Source of the DNA: Ridgeia piscesae
Taxonomy: Eukaryota > Annelida > Polychaeta > Sabellida > Siboglinidae
Assembly: GCA_025642075.2 (NCBI GenBank)
Contig: JAODUO010001188.1
Span: 1-64,000 of the forward strand
DNA length: 64,000 bases
Direction: 5' to 3'
Positions 1 to 64,000 of the stretch are shown here, piece by piece (positions within the stretch are counted from its first letter, which is position 1; each line of letters opens with the position of its first letter). Under the pieces are notes generated by a model that saw only the letters and a program-made list of their open reading frames with translations, was not told the DNA's origin and ran no database searches. The position numbers and the translations under genes were made by a program.

Positions 1-1500
1 AAGAAACAAAAATGAGCTTATTTTACCATTATAAGAGATACACAAATTTAGCGCAATTTTTTCGTTTTTAAATTGCAATAATTTTGGATCTAATAAAGGT
101 ATCGTAATAAAATTAACAGTTACGTGATCTGTAACTTATTACCTTTCATTTAAGCCTAAATCCTGTGGTAATTTTTTTGAAGTGCCTACAGCAGGGCTAC
201 CTACTATATTTTCCGTAACGATCATGGGGTGTGGAGGGTTGTCTCGGGACCATCTGTATACTGTTGGCCCTGGTCCTAAAGTCCATCTCGTGGCTGTAAC
301 TAAATCCCAAGTCATTCATTTTGATTAAAACTGATGAATTGTTTCCTTCCCTAGTCTGGGTTTGCCCCAACCACCGAAGCAGCCACGGTTTCATTTACTG
401 ATAAATTGCAACACGGACTAGTACTTCGTAGTTGCCAAGTTGGGTCGATGATTTTTTCGCGGCAACGCATTTTAGCCGTTTAAAATCGTCAATACTTCAC
501 TCAAAACAACTTTCCAAACAATGTATTTGCTAGGATTTTATTAAACATACGTGTCATGTAAGAGTTTATCCAAATGTCTTATTAAAACGATGTTTTCCTG
601 CGGTCAACTGCGAAATTGTCGGCAACTAGCAGACAACCGGAAGTAACTTATACATCTTGTGCTAGGTTGACCTTGCTGCGCTACTCTAGCGGCCTTGAAC
701 CCGGAGACAGCAGTCCAGTGCATATAAGTCCGTGATGATAATGTGATCGTTCATAACATTGCAATTTTTTCAAGTACATTAAAATTCAAATGTGTCACAT
801 TTTCAGAACTTGAGGTATCATCACCATAGGGCATGCGGAAAAGCTCATCACCTCAGGTAAATGAGTGTTGTAATATACATTAATTTACTCTCTCAACAAA
901 CCTTTTATAAAAATTGTACAGATGTATGTCATTTGTGAATCCAAGGGGCCTGGGGCCCTGTGGATGTGCCTCCTACATTGTAGGAATTTGGTATGCCTGC
1001 AAACTTTTTATAATAGGTCAATGCTAATGTGCCTCAATATTGTTTGAAATATGACCCAGTTTAAGTGATAATAATAAGTTGTGGCATTTTCCGATATCAC
1101 CACTCCAGATGAGACAGTGGAAGCTGAAGCTATGCGGTATCAATAAAAATGTAGACTACACAATTTGGTTCAAAGGCCAGTAGAGGTTTTTGTGCCCTCA
1201 AGACGATTTCTGAATCTGACCCTCTATGTGATATTTTATTTGTCTGTATTAATGGGTGGGTGTACTTGTTAAATTGTATATAAGTAAAGACATCATAAAG
1301 TAAAAACTTTTTACCAAAACTATTTCATGAAATTGACTAAAAAATAATGGCAAGCACAATATAAGTATAACTACAGGTACAATCACTGCACTTGATATAA
1401 TGTATTTATTTCATCAGATAACAAGCAAAGCAGCAATAAAAAAATTGAAAACGTGTTAGGTAAATGTAAAAAAGAGTTACTTTTATAAATATTCATATCA
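1..1500. other. AT-rich intergenic DNA, no gene recognised
   Basis: There are no splice-consistent coding segments and no familiar protein motif. A 65-codon minus-strand frame at 197-394 is not recognised and looks accidental. A palindromic stretch begins at the right end (see the element starting at 1503). Confidence 0.6.
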
Positions 1501-1502
1501 GC

Positions 1503-3208
1503 ATCCAGCTGAGATGGAGTAATCGTACTCGTGTACTCATACTCGAGTACGAGTACTTTTTGAGTACTCGTACTCGAGTACGAAGCAAAGTAATGTACTC
1601 TACTCTCACTCACCCTCCTGTTAGTACAAAGTACAAGTTATATTGTGACAGTCCCTGGGAAGCACTGCAGGAGATAAGCATCCCCTAACATCTTGCTTTG
1701 TAATTTTAGAAGCCAGGCCACAGCCCCACCTGCCTTGTTTGCTCTGTCAGTATGGTGTGAATGACTGGTCATATTTCCAACATCCAGAATCCTGACTGGG
1801 TCTGGGCGGTTAGCTGCTAAATCCCTGTCTATTATGTTCAATTAAGTGCAAACTGTAAACCTGTCTAAATCCACAACTATTGTGTGTTTGTCCCATCCAG
1901 ACATGGGGTCAAATACATTGAAATGTATTTAAATACAAATATTCTTGAGGGATTAAAATACAATTACAAATACTTTTTAAATATAAATGTATTTAAATAT
2001 GAATACATTGAAAAGTATTTCAAATACTTTTTCATATATTTTTCAAATACTTTTCATTTTGTATTACTATGTAGGTAAAAGAAAAGCAACACATATATTG
2101 AGACATCTAGTTTATAGGCATAATTAGTGTTTTGCTCATATGATGACAGGCAGACCAGTGATAGGGAGTATTGTTATTGCTAACTGCATCACAATGACAA
2201 CTGACTGAAAGAGGTAAAGGCCAAAATATATTGTTTGTATGTTAAGCCAGGAGGTCCATAATAAAATGCCTATGTTGCCCTCAGAAGAGACACTGCTAAT
2301 CATTGCTAGGATGTTGTGAGGAAGGCTCAACTTCAAAGTGAGCCAGGAAACCAGAATAGCCTGATGCCAGATTGCAGCCTGACTAAAGAACAAAAGGGGA
2401 TATTGACCTATGGTCACTGTTAGGTGCTAATCCATCCTCTGGCTCTGAGCAAACAAAAGTTGTGGTCACTGCAGGGCCAGGGGGAAGCCTGTTGTTAAGT
2501 GTCTTCATCAGTAATTAGCACTGTTGGGTGAAGTTGCAGTGCATTAAGGTAATCAGTTTGGCAGGCATTACATGTGACAGTGAAAAAGAAATGTTGATAC
2601 TGACAATGTATTTGAAAAAATATTTGAAGGAAAGTATTTAAATACAAATACTTTTAATTCCTAAACATCAAATACAAATACTTAAAAAGTATTTAAATAC
2701 TTTCAAATACAAATGTATTTGACCCCCATCTGATATACTACATATTTGAATTGGATACTCTTGAATATGCACCCCTGGTTTTGAAGTGTTGTTATTGTAA
2801 TGTATTTGATCATGTGTATTTGAAATTCTTAAATGCCTCCTATTTGTATTTGATTCAGAAACCATAAATTAAATTATTAATCCAGCATTAAATGATTCAT
2901 CGAATACCTGAGAAAGTCATCTAATTATTAATAATAATAACACCTGGATAGTGGATAGCAGTAATTAGTTAGAACATTAGTGACACAACAACAGAACAAG
3001 AATGACACCTAGGGATTCCATGAAAGTCGCCTTTATGTTAGAAACAGGATATTCATTAAAGTAATCATAAGTATCGATACATTGTAAAGTAATCGTACTT
3101 GTACTCGAGTACATTTGTTTTCTGAGTACTCGTACTACGTACTCATGCATGTTCAAAGTAATCGTACTCGAGTACATTTGTATTGTACTCACTCCATCTC
3201 TGGCATCC
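1503..3208. mobile_element. Inverted-repeat (MITE-like) element, outer of a nested pair
   Basis: The left end (atccagctgagatggagt) reappears inverted near 3191-3208 (actccatctctggcat). Inside each end lies a palindrome-rich block of GTACTCG/CGAGTAC motifs (1525-1585 and 3088-3180). There is no transposase frame. This pattern fits a non-autonomous DNA element with subterminal repeats. A second element is inserted in it. Confidence 0.55.
1894..2735. mobile_element. Inverted-repeat element nested in the previous one (GGGGTCAAATACA ends)
   Basis: The left end reads atggggtcaaatacatt and the right end, reversed, atgggggtcaaatacattt. Both are followed by subterminal copies of an AAATACAAATAC / GTATTTAAATAC motif, over 1905-2070 and 2590-2720. 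The interior has no coding capacity. This looks like a non-autonomous DNA transposon. Confidence 0.6.
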
Positions 3209-3214
3209 AGCACA

Positions 3215-4640
3215 TGGTATATCAAATACTAATTAAGGTAGTTCAAAAACATGAATCCCATTCATTAGTCTTTCAAATTATGCCTTTCACAGAGAATACA
3301 TTAGCTTTAGCAAACATGTGCTTAGTGATACATGTCATACATGTCATGGGAATTTTTTCAATATTATGAAAGAATTGTCGTACTAAAACATATTTCTGGA
3401 AATTTACTTTTGCAAAGAGTTCACCCATAACACACACACAATTGTTACAGAAACATGCTGTAAATAGATATCATATACATACTATGTACATATAATAACA
3501 TTATGTACAGCACTTTGACCATGTTGGATATTGTGCTTTAGAAATAATAAATATATTACATAAAGTAACTAGATTATGCTTTATTTAAAAAAATCAGTAG
3601 ATATAATTTTTTTAATTTAATGCTATGTATCTTTACACCTAAAAAGTGACTAAACTAGTCAGGGTCCTTGTCATGTGGCTGAGAGTTACATGTGCAATTG
3701 CGATATGTTTACTCAATTCTATGAAGAGTACTGGCTAGAGATAGTGGTGAATACTTTTCTTTTGTACAATTAGTATTTTCACATATTAATTTCAGTGTGG
3801 CGGAATGTTTCCCACATTAGTAGAAATGTTCAATATAACAGGTCTGAGTAATGTATATATATATATATAACATATGGCCATGAAAATTTTATAATATGAA
3901 TAAAACAATTATATTACCATGGTATTGACTTTGGCTAAGTGTGTCGTCACATATAAAATATCATACATGTCAGAGCCATGTTAATTGTCACTTTGTTTCT
4001 TGTATAGGCAGATGCGGATGTACAGTAAAATGCCAGGAAGCTGGTATGCAGTATCATCAAAGAGAGTGAACTCACACAATGTCATCGATATCCAAGCTGA
4101 TGTAGTTCACTAAAGAATGTCGAACCTGTCTAACAGTGTCGAGAGAGGTTGACCAAAGGCTTATGCCATGTTTGACAGACCATGGCATCCACCGTTCCAT
4201 CACCAACTGCAAAGCTAGTCAGGCGTCACCATATTCGCATGTCAAGCACTCTGCATTCTGCATTGGTCTCTAGTCAGTCAGGGTATCTGACCGGCATGGA
4301 AGCCAGTGTACACACCACCAGTACTGCGGAGTCTGTCATGATGCAACACACAGTACAACTGGGATCACTTCACTTGGTCGACATTCAAATACATGACATT
4401 TAATATGCAGCATATTGCACGGCTCATTGTTGTATAATCTTGTCCACAAATACAACTGTCCTGTATAGCATATTAAAACATTTGTTGAATATGCCGTGTG
4501 AGCAAGTCAGTTATACTTTTAGCAAGTTATTTGTCGCAAATTAACACGAGGCAAACATGTTTTGAGGGATGTTTTAGTAACAAGCACAAATCACGTGACT
4601 GCAGTGCGCCTTAATCCATGATCATTATTTAAACAAATGT
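3215..4640. other. Intergenic DNA, no gene recognised
   Basis: AT-rich sequence. A 73-codon frame at 4182-4403 has no recognisable motif and no supporting splice sites. Confidence 0.5.
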
Positions 4641-4651
4641 AATATTTAAAG

Positions 4652-5090
<439 letters not shown>

Positions 5091-5330
5091 ACGGCAGTAC
5101 TTAAGTCTACCGGTTTACTTTGCCAAAGACTCGGTTGTATTCGGGTTATTCAAAATTTGTGATTCGATAAAATCCCGGCCAACTATCAATATCTGTAATA
5201 TTTCAATAAACATGATACGCCAAAACAATTATGTCAGTGCTGCATGTTACGGGACAAAATATAGTTTACTTTTCCAATAATGCTACATCCATTAAGATAT
5301 AAACTAAATAAAACTTGAACATTAAATTAT

Positions 5331-5650
5331 TACTCCCTCCCTCTCTCCCTCAGCCCTCCCTCTCTTCCTACCTCCACCCCTTCCTCCCTCCCTCCCTCCC
5401 TTCCTTCCTTCCTTCCTTCCTTCCTTCCTTCCTTCCTTCCTTCCTTCCTTCCTTCCTTCCTTCCTTCCTTCCTTCCTTCCTTCCTTCCTTCCTTCCTTCC
5501 TTCCTTCCTCCTTCCTTCCTTCCTCCCTCCCTCCTCTCCCTTCCTCCTCCCTTCCTTCCTTCCTTCCTTCCTTCCTCCTCCCTCCTCCTCCCTCCCTCCC
5601 TATCTCCTCCCTCTCTCCCTCCCCTCCCTCTTCCTCCGATCCTCCCTCCT
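5331..5650. repeat. Polypyrimidine tract with (CTTC)n array
   Basis: A strand-asymmetric C/T-only tract: a pure CTTC tetranucleotide at about 5398-5507, flanked by CCCTCC variants. Long mirror-like homopyrimidine DNA can form triplexes. The apparent Pro/Ser/Leu/Phe protein is an artefact. Confidence 0.95.
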
Positions 5651-6458
5651 CTGTCTCTGCGTCACACTATATCTATCCCGTTTTCCTTATTCTTTCCCAC
5701 TCTTCTCTGCTCGTCTACACCCCTCTTCCTCCACGTTTACGCCCGCCACTCGTTTTTGTACCCATTCTCTCATTCTCATTAAGGCGCACATGGATTCGGT
5801 CATGGCTATTTGCACACATACACACGAACGTCGAAGCTATTTATGCCATACAAAGCAATTGTGTAATACCTGCCATGCTAAATTGACATTATCACAGTTT
5901 AACACAGACAATGCATTCCGTCAATTGGTGTTGGACATTCTTGGCACACCTTGCTGCTACGCCAGAACGCAGGGGTTGACAACATGTAACTTCGCCATAT
6001 CGGTGACTTCCACGTGACAGTTATTTCTATTAATAAATGACTGAAGGGTGCAACGACCAATAGCATGGAATCGTTGGGGTCAAAATGTAGTTCTCCCCGT
6101 TAACAGTGCAAGGCCAACTTCATCTGTTTCTTGGTTTGTTCGCTTGGGGTCGAGTGCGGCAGACGATGCACGTTTGACGCTCAATGTAGTGTGACAGTTG
6201 GTCTCAACTAAGCTGCACACAAGGTGCAGTTTAAGATGTCAGCAGACACTAGGATATCAACAGATGCCGAAACACAACGAGGACGGGCACAGATTGGACG
6301 ATGCAATTACTCGAAGGTATGAACGTTTATGGTTTGTGGTGGAAAGACAACTAATGCTCGTACGTTCCATTATTGTTATATAATCATATTCGTGATTCAA
6401 TGCATGTTTCTGTTGTAATCCCCTCTACCATAATTTTACCTTTAACAGCAACACATCG

Positions 6459-6752
6459 TGGGGAGCGGTGGTCGCGCGGTAGAGCGCCGGGCTGTCAATC
6501 GAGGGGACGGTGGTTCAATCCCACCTACCGCCGTTTCGAAACTTAGGCAATTTCTTCACCCCACATTTGCCTGTGTCTTTCGGAAGAGACACTAAAAGCC
6601 GGTGGTCCCTGGTGTCTATGCCAGGGGAAGTAAACGATCCTGCACAGGAGGTAAATGTGTAACCTGTAGTTGATTCACAAATTCTAGAGAACAACAACTC
6701 CTGCGTTAGCCCAAGTTTGGGCTGTTTGGAGGTAATCACCTGAGACCTCACA
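6459..6752 (+). mobile_element. tRNA-derived SINE
   Basis: The head resembles a tRNA with an A-box-like segment (gtggtcgcgcggtagagcg) and a B box (ggttcaatcc at 6512-6521). The anticodon arm is degenerate, so it is not a functional tRNA. A conserved body follows (cccaagtttgggctgtttgg) and is also found inverted at 14981-15032, which shows a dispersed family. Transcription would be by RNA polymerase III. Confidence 0.75.
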
Positions 6753-6982
6753 AAATTACAATGTGTTCAGAATTGTTTAACAAGGATTGAGACTAGGTAT
6801 CCATGTTTTATTCGTTATATGCAGCTTCTAAAGTCATTGCATTGTCTTTCTGTCCGATATCGTATTATCTTTAAGATCTTTAAATTCATTGCTTACTCCG
6901 ATGAGAAAGGTTGCCTAACTTCGATCATTTCTAGTTTTTGTCCCTAAAGTCAATACCATTGTTGGGACAAGTGCTTTTGCCT

Positions 6983-7715
6983 GTTTAAGCTAACACGTAT
7001 GTGGAAAACAAAATTATGATCACTATGCTGATCGGTGTTGATAATATCTTAAATAAAATAAATTGGCTTAGTCTACATCTGTTATATGTTTATTATTTTA
7101 AGTTATGTATTCTTGTTTACCAAGTTGAGCTATATGGAATTTTGGGAATTATGTATCAACATTTAAAGTAATTCCTTGTTACATTTTATGAAGGACAAAA
7201 TGGCGACGATGTGTGCGCCATCTTGATTTCACGTCGCCTGTTGTAAAACATTCCTATCCATAAATCTGCATGGATGAATAATTATATGTTCTCATGTTAA
7301 CATGTTTAATGTATCATAATTATGATATAATATAAACGACGTTTAAGCCAACACGCATGTGGAAAACAAAATTACGATCACTATTCTGATTGGTGTCGAT
7401 AATATCTTTAATAAAATAACTAAAGTTGTCTTAGTCTACATCTGTTAATTATATGTTTATTATTTTATGTTTTGTATTCTTGTTTACAAATTTGAGTTAT
7501 ATGGAATTATACGAATTATGTATCAACATTTTAAAGTAATTCCTTGTTACATTTTATGAAGGACAAAATGGAGACGATGTGTGCGCCATCTTGGTTTCAC
7601 GTCGCCTGGTGTAAAACATACCTATCCATAACAGTGCATGGAAGATTAATTATAGTTTCACATGTTAACATGTTTAATGTATCATATGATATAATATAAC
7701 ATATAAACGATGTTT
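6983..7715. repeat. Tandem duplication, two copies of about 358 bp
   Basis: Copy 1 (6983-7340) and copy 2 (7341-7715) begin with gtttaagc-aacacg-atgtgg and align along their length, including gaaggacaaaatgg and gacgatgtgtgcgccatctt. No coding frame is kept. Confidence 0.9.
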
Positions 7716-7719
7716 TAAC

Positions 7720-9350
7720 GCCATTCTATAATACAAATAACTTCACTGGAAATAGTTATATCTGTTTAAGTTAAAACAAGTTGACACCACAATCTCGCCA
7801 GTCAAACACTATATGGTATATAAAGAAAGGAAATTGCTACTATACTTGTAACTGATGTGTATTCGATGCCTCGTGGCAAAGGGTGTATCACGTGATGCTC
7901 GCGATATGGAGGGTCACATCCGGCAATGGAACGCCGGGCTTAGGTGCTGATATTCCCTCCCTTTCTCGTAGCACAGTGGTCAGTTGTGAGTGTTGAAGGT
8001 CGTGACATTTCCCGCCAGGGGAATGTTGTAAGGAGCAACCAAAGCGGAGTCCCGAGCCCAAGTAGATACATTAGATTGTACTATAGGCAGAATGTTCCCA
8101 GTGTCTCCCACTTCCGGATACCCTCTTTTTAAATTATATAAATATAAATTACATAATTTCTTTAACAAATTCTGTTTTTAGCACATGATAAACTTTAATT
8201 AATTCGTTCTACGTTTTGTTTGTGGAAACATGTATTATTGAAAGATATAAAAATGCTTGAACCTGTAATAAATACGTTGCCTTGTAGTTACTGCTTAACT
8301 ATATCTTGGAGGACTTTCATGTAGTCTTTAAAATACATCTATTGTATATGTATTGATGGGTTTTTATTATTTTGCTTTTGTTCATTATATTTTAATAACT
8401 ATTATATTTTTCTCACGTAGCGCTTATATATATGTTAACATTTCTTTATTATAGAAACACCAGATAAGAGGTGAAGAGAAGGCCACCTGGCACAGAGAAA
8501 CTGAACAAGAAAAAAGGATATGGGATAGACCAGGAGAATATGGCCACAAACAGACACCTTGAACAGGAGAAATGAGCAGAGTAAGTAAGAATTGTTACTT
8601 GACTGCAGTGCCACCAACAATGACATTCTTGCGAAGACACTAATTTGAACAAGTCTACGTCTATAAAGTTACATTGTATTAGTCAATAAAGCAATGTCAT
8701 AACTATTTTACACACACATACCCCACATAAAACCTAATATGTATTAAATGACACATACCCTATTCATATTTGCGATGTCATTAGACATACAGAGGATAAT
8801 CAACTAGAGAAAATGCTGGATATAGTTAGGCAATGCAAAATATCCTGTTGTAATAACCACCATTAAAAACTCATGCTTGTGGGAAACAACTGTATTGGTT
8901 TTGTAATTTGTCACTTTTTCAGGTAGAAACAATCGTTCAAATAGGGTGTTTGACAGCCATGGTGACGGATGATGTGTTTCCACAAAAGAAGAGTTCAAAA
9001 CAAAGTTAGCAGTGTTATCCAGAAAACTGAATTTGTGCATACTTGTTTTTAGATTTTTAATAATTATGTATTCCTGTCAGATGATATAAATTAAAATTTT
9101 CTAATAATATAAAATACAGTTGTGACTGGTTGCATTTAGAATACTGTGTTGTAATGCAAATGCATTGTCAGTTGTTTGTCTAACCATTTTGTTCACTGAG
9201 ATAGTTTAGGGTAATATAGATTCAGTGTTGTGTGTGGCAGGTTCACATCCTGCTGGTGTTCCTTATGCAAACATTACATGTTGTGTGCACACGCATTGAT
9301 TCTATTTAATAGTTTTCAGATAATAATTATAACAATGGTTTATTATATAC
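7720..9350. other. Intergenic DNA, no gene recognised
   Basis: AT-rich, with only short random frames on both strands. No repeat with a clear unit was seen. Confidence 0.5.
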
Positions 9351-9356
9351 CAGTAC

Positions 9357-9464
9357 ACCACACACACACGCACGCGCACACACACGCACACACGCACACA
9401 TGCACACAGGCACACACACACGACACACGCACACGCGCACACGCGCACACACACACACACGCAC

Positions 9465-9555
<91 letters not shown>
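9357..9555. repeat. (CA)n microsatellite, about 200 bp
   Basis: Interrupted CA/CGCA at 9357-9471, then pure CA to about 9554. Confidence 0.97.
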
Positions 9556-9560
<5 letters not shown>

Positions 9561-10520
9561 TGCTACAACCACATATCAGTAGATATACCCTAAGGCTAAG
9601 CAACTGTATATATTATAGTAATTGTAAGGTAATCTTACTTATGGAATATGAAGTTAGGTCTGTCCCCACTGAACTCACGCCATCTACCAAGTCTAATGTG
9701 AAAACTAATGTATACGCGTGAAAATGAGCGCACATCGTGACTTTTATTTAGATAAATGATAGTAATTTCAATGTTTGATCACAGGGCAATTTTGTGCAGC
9801 ATACGTGTAATAAATTCACGATGTGACATTTTACTTGACAGATCAGTTGTCACTCATGATTTTTCGAGGTGTGGCCATAATAAACTGCAATACACAGTGT
9901 TTTGTTTACTCACCGTCTACTTAGTAGTTTCCAGTCGTTACCGCTCTGACGACAGCATTTCTCATGCGGTGTCATTTGCCAAGTGCGTCTTCTTTGTTAT
10001 GTACTGCTTTATGCAGTCCGTGTATTGTTTGAATTCGCTATCGACACGTCTCGGCATCGTGGTCGTTGTGCAGAGAAATAACAAGAACACGTGCGCGCTG
10101 GAGTGTGCAACGTAGGGGGTCGAAAAGTAGGTCGTCGCTGCAGCGCGCAGAAATGATTTATTATGTAACACCGTCGCCGCGGGGGTCAAGAACTCAGTCT
10201 CGACATTCTGGCACGGGGTCAAAGTTGATCGGACACCTGAGGTCACCTGATGTTACGCCAGTTCGGCGCGCATGTGCTTACGTGGAACGACGTTCTGGAC
10301 TGCTCGACGTTGCATACCGTCGCGCTAACCTTCGCCATGAACCGCTAACCTTTTGACACGAACCACTAACCTTCGACGTTCTGGACCGCCACAGCGGCAG
10401 GTTAGGTATAATCAGTAAACCCACAAAACACGCTCAATATTCCGGGCTAGAAAGGTTTTAATACAGCAGGACTAGACTACATTCCAACCAATTGATCCAT
10501 CTCACTAATGAAGTGATCGA
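9556..10520. other. Intergenic DNA with a CpG-richer patch
   Basis: The stretch at about 10060-10400 is clearly richer in CpG (gcgcgctgg, gtcgtcgctg, cgccgcggggg) than its surroundings. It may be unmethylated or regulatory, but no exon or promoter motif was recognised. Confidence 0.35.
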
Positions 10521-11557
10521 TTGTTTTGTTTTCCTGCGATATAAAAAACATAATAAATAAAGGAATCCTACAGTGCTGTCAAAATTAGAACTAAACGCAC
10601 CGAGTTCCGCAAGGTGTGGAATCACTCAGACGCATCCGCAAATCGTAGCCGTATCGATCCGCATGCCGCATCCGTATATATGGATTTTTACATTTTAAGG
10701 TCACATTCTGAGTAAACCGCTGACGTAAAAAGTATATATATATATATGTGGAAATTGTTACTTTGTATTAACTCCATTAAGTGTATGACACGAAAGCGTT
10801 GCCTTTGTGTCCTTTAATGGCTCGTGTCACATATGAAATGCTTATACTGTTATATATAATTATTATATATAGGACTTCGAACGAAGTTGTTTCAAATACA
10901 CAAACACCGTTCAGATGTTCATGCCAATAGGGGAATGGGGCATGAATACAATGTGATTCCATTGAAGTAGTTTATCTGTCTTGAAATTGGAACAGTTGTT
11001 TTGTTTTCCTGCGATTTAAAAAATTAAAATAAGTTAGGGAATCCTACACTGCTCCCATCTCGTGCCGCTGTCAAAATATGAACTAAACGCACCGAGTTCC
11101 GCAATGTGTGGAATCACTCAAGACGCATCCGCAAATCGTAGCCGTATCCGCATGCCGCATCCGTATTTGGATTTTTACATTTTAAGGTCACATTCTGAGT
11201 AAACCGCTGACGTAAAAAGTATATATGTGTGTGTGTGTGCGTGTGCGTGTGCGTGTGCGTGTGCGTGTGCGTGTGCGTGTGCGTGTGCGTGTGCGTGCGC
11301 GTGTGTAAATTGTTACTTTATATTAACTCTATTAAGTGTATGATGACACGAAAGCGTTGCCTTTGTGACCTTTAATGGCTCGTGTCACATATGAAATGCT
11401 TATACTATTATATATAATTATTATATATAGGACTTCGAACGATTTTTTTCTTCAAATACACAAACACCGTTCAGATGTTCATGCCAATGTGTGAATGGGG
11501 CATGAATACAATGTGATTCCTTTGAAGTAGTTTATCCGTCTTCAAATTGGAACAGTT
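10521..11557. repeat. Tandem duplication, two copies of about 475 and 562 bp
   Basis: Copy 1 (10521-10995) and copy 2 (10996-11557) share long near-identical stretches, including accgagttccgcaa and cacgaaagcgttgcctttgtg. The length difference is mainly a GTGTGC array in copy 2 where copy 1 has only a short TA run. Confidence 0.9.
11226..11306. repeat. (GTGTGC)n hexanucleotide array
   Basis: About 11 units of GTGTGC with flanking GT, inside the second copy of the tandem duplication. The first copy has only a TA run at the same place, so the array arose after the duplication. Confidence 0.9.
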
Positions 11558-12184
11558 ATTTATCACGGTCACGACTGGCAAACTCAATTACTAGTCTGAC
11601 TCAGCCAACTTCCGCACTTCGTTTTTGAGATTCGCCTGTGCTAGTTTTGTATGGCAAGCAGCCGTACACGTAGCATGCGAGGATACGTCGAGTGTGCGTA
11701 TGAAGTTCAAGTAACGGCTAGCTTTGTTGGAGTGTCATTACATTTATAATTGTTCATATAATGCAACAATTAAACATATTCTGATATTAATTTTATGAAC
11801 GCATGCGGAAATTATAACAACATATGTAAAGATGGAACAAAGGTCGCACGCAATCTTATGAATACGGTCCGCCCGTTCGTGGTCCGCCTATTAGTGTATA
11901 CCTTTTCTGTCACTGGTTTTTGTCAACCGCGTCGTATTTAAAACAATCATAATACATACAACATTCTGTTGACTAATCTCTCATCATTTTATGGATACAT
12001 GACTAGACATAGCTGATCTTTCGTTTTGTGTAAAATGTACAAAGTTCTGTTCGCGTAAAAAAAGATCACTGGTGGCCGTAGCCCGCAGGAAGTTGATTAG
12101 AAATAGAAACGAGGCAAGCGACACGATTCCAGAATGGCAGCTTCGGTGTAAAATAGTCTTTGAACTTGTTTTAAATCTTTCGAT
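11558..12184 (+). promoter_or_regulatory. Presumed promoter/5' UTR region of the AKAP9-like gene
   Basis: The region directly upstream of the first coding exon. No TATA box or other core motif can be called with confidence, and the start site is not visible from sequence. Confidence 0.3.

Positions 12185-64000
<51,816 letters not shown>

Noticed and set aside
197..394. Small minus-strand protein of 65 codons
   Set aside because: No motif, no upstream signals, and many random frames of this size occur in the window.
5315..5782. 155-codon Pro/Ser/Leu/Phe frame
   Set aside because: Translation of a CTTC/CCTC pyrimidine tract, with no splice or homology support.
6459..6533. Functional tRNA gene
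   Set aside because: A and B boxes are present, but the cloverleaf is degenerate and the sequence continues into a dispersed repeat body, so it is a SINE head.

Overview
This window is from the nuclear genome of an animal, most likely a marine invertebrate. The evidence is GT-AG introns, long AT-rich non-coding DNA, very long CA/GT and TA microsatellites, fragments of non-LTR retrotransposons ending in a WN-x-LP...LKTYLF motif, a tRNA-derived SINE, and short inverted-repeat elements at TTAA. I cannot name the species or phylum.

One very large gene on the + strand dominates. It starts with a short exon at 12185 and is still open at base 64000. The first two exons encode MDEDERKRKLLAGKQK followed by LAAFRKKRSRRKK. 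This is the characteristic start of the AKAP9 (AKAP450)/pericentrin family of centrosomal and Golgi scaffold proteins. Exon 6 carries RAELDESYG...MKQEL, which as I remember it is very close to an AKAP9 segment. The rest is almost entirely coiled coil. About 18.4 kb of coding sequence (roughly 6,100 codons) is visible in 14 exons. Three exons are enormous: 17443-23326, 26361-30494 and 30595-34898. The last exon (61638 onward) runs off the window, and the C-terminal PACT domain is not reached. Every intron I could place is phase 0 except the last, which is phase 1.

Layout: 1-12184 is intergenic DNA with nested inverted-repeat elements, GT/CTTC/CA arrays, a SINE and two tandem duplications. 12185-34898 holds exons 1-10. 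34899-56486 is a 21.6-kb gap, probably one intron, with possible alternative first exons, LINE remnants, a 182-bp palindrome and TTAA elements. 56487-64000 holds exons 11-14.

Two things stand out. First, several introns are filled with minisatellites whose unit contains the neighbouring exon edge together with its splice site: 43-bp units after exon 7, 29-bp after exon 11, 22-bp after exon 13, a single extra copy after exon 12, and acceptor-side copies before exon 11. Second, the coding sequence itself grows by tandem repeats (25-, 7-, 21- and 14-residue units). The coding frame is broken by several single-base shifts, best explained as assembly indels, and exon 10 has an unexpected Cys/His-rich cluster.
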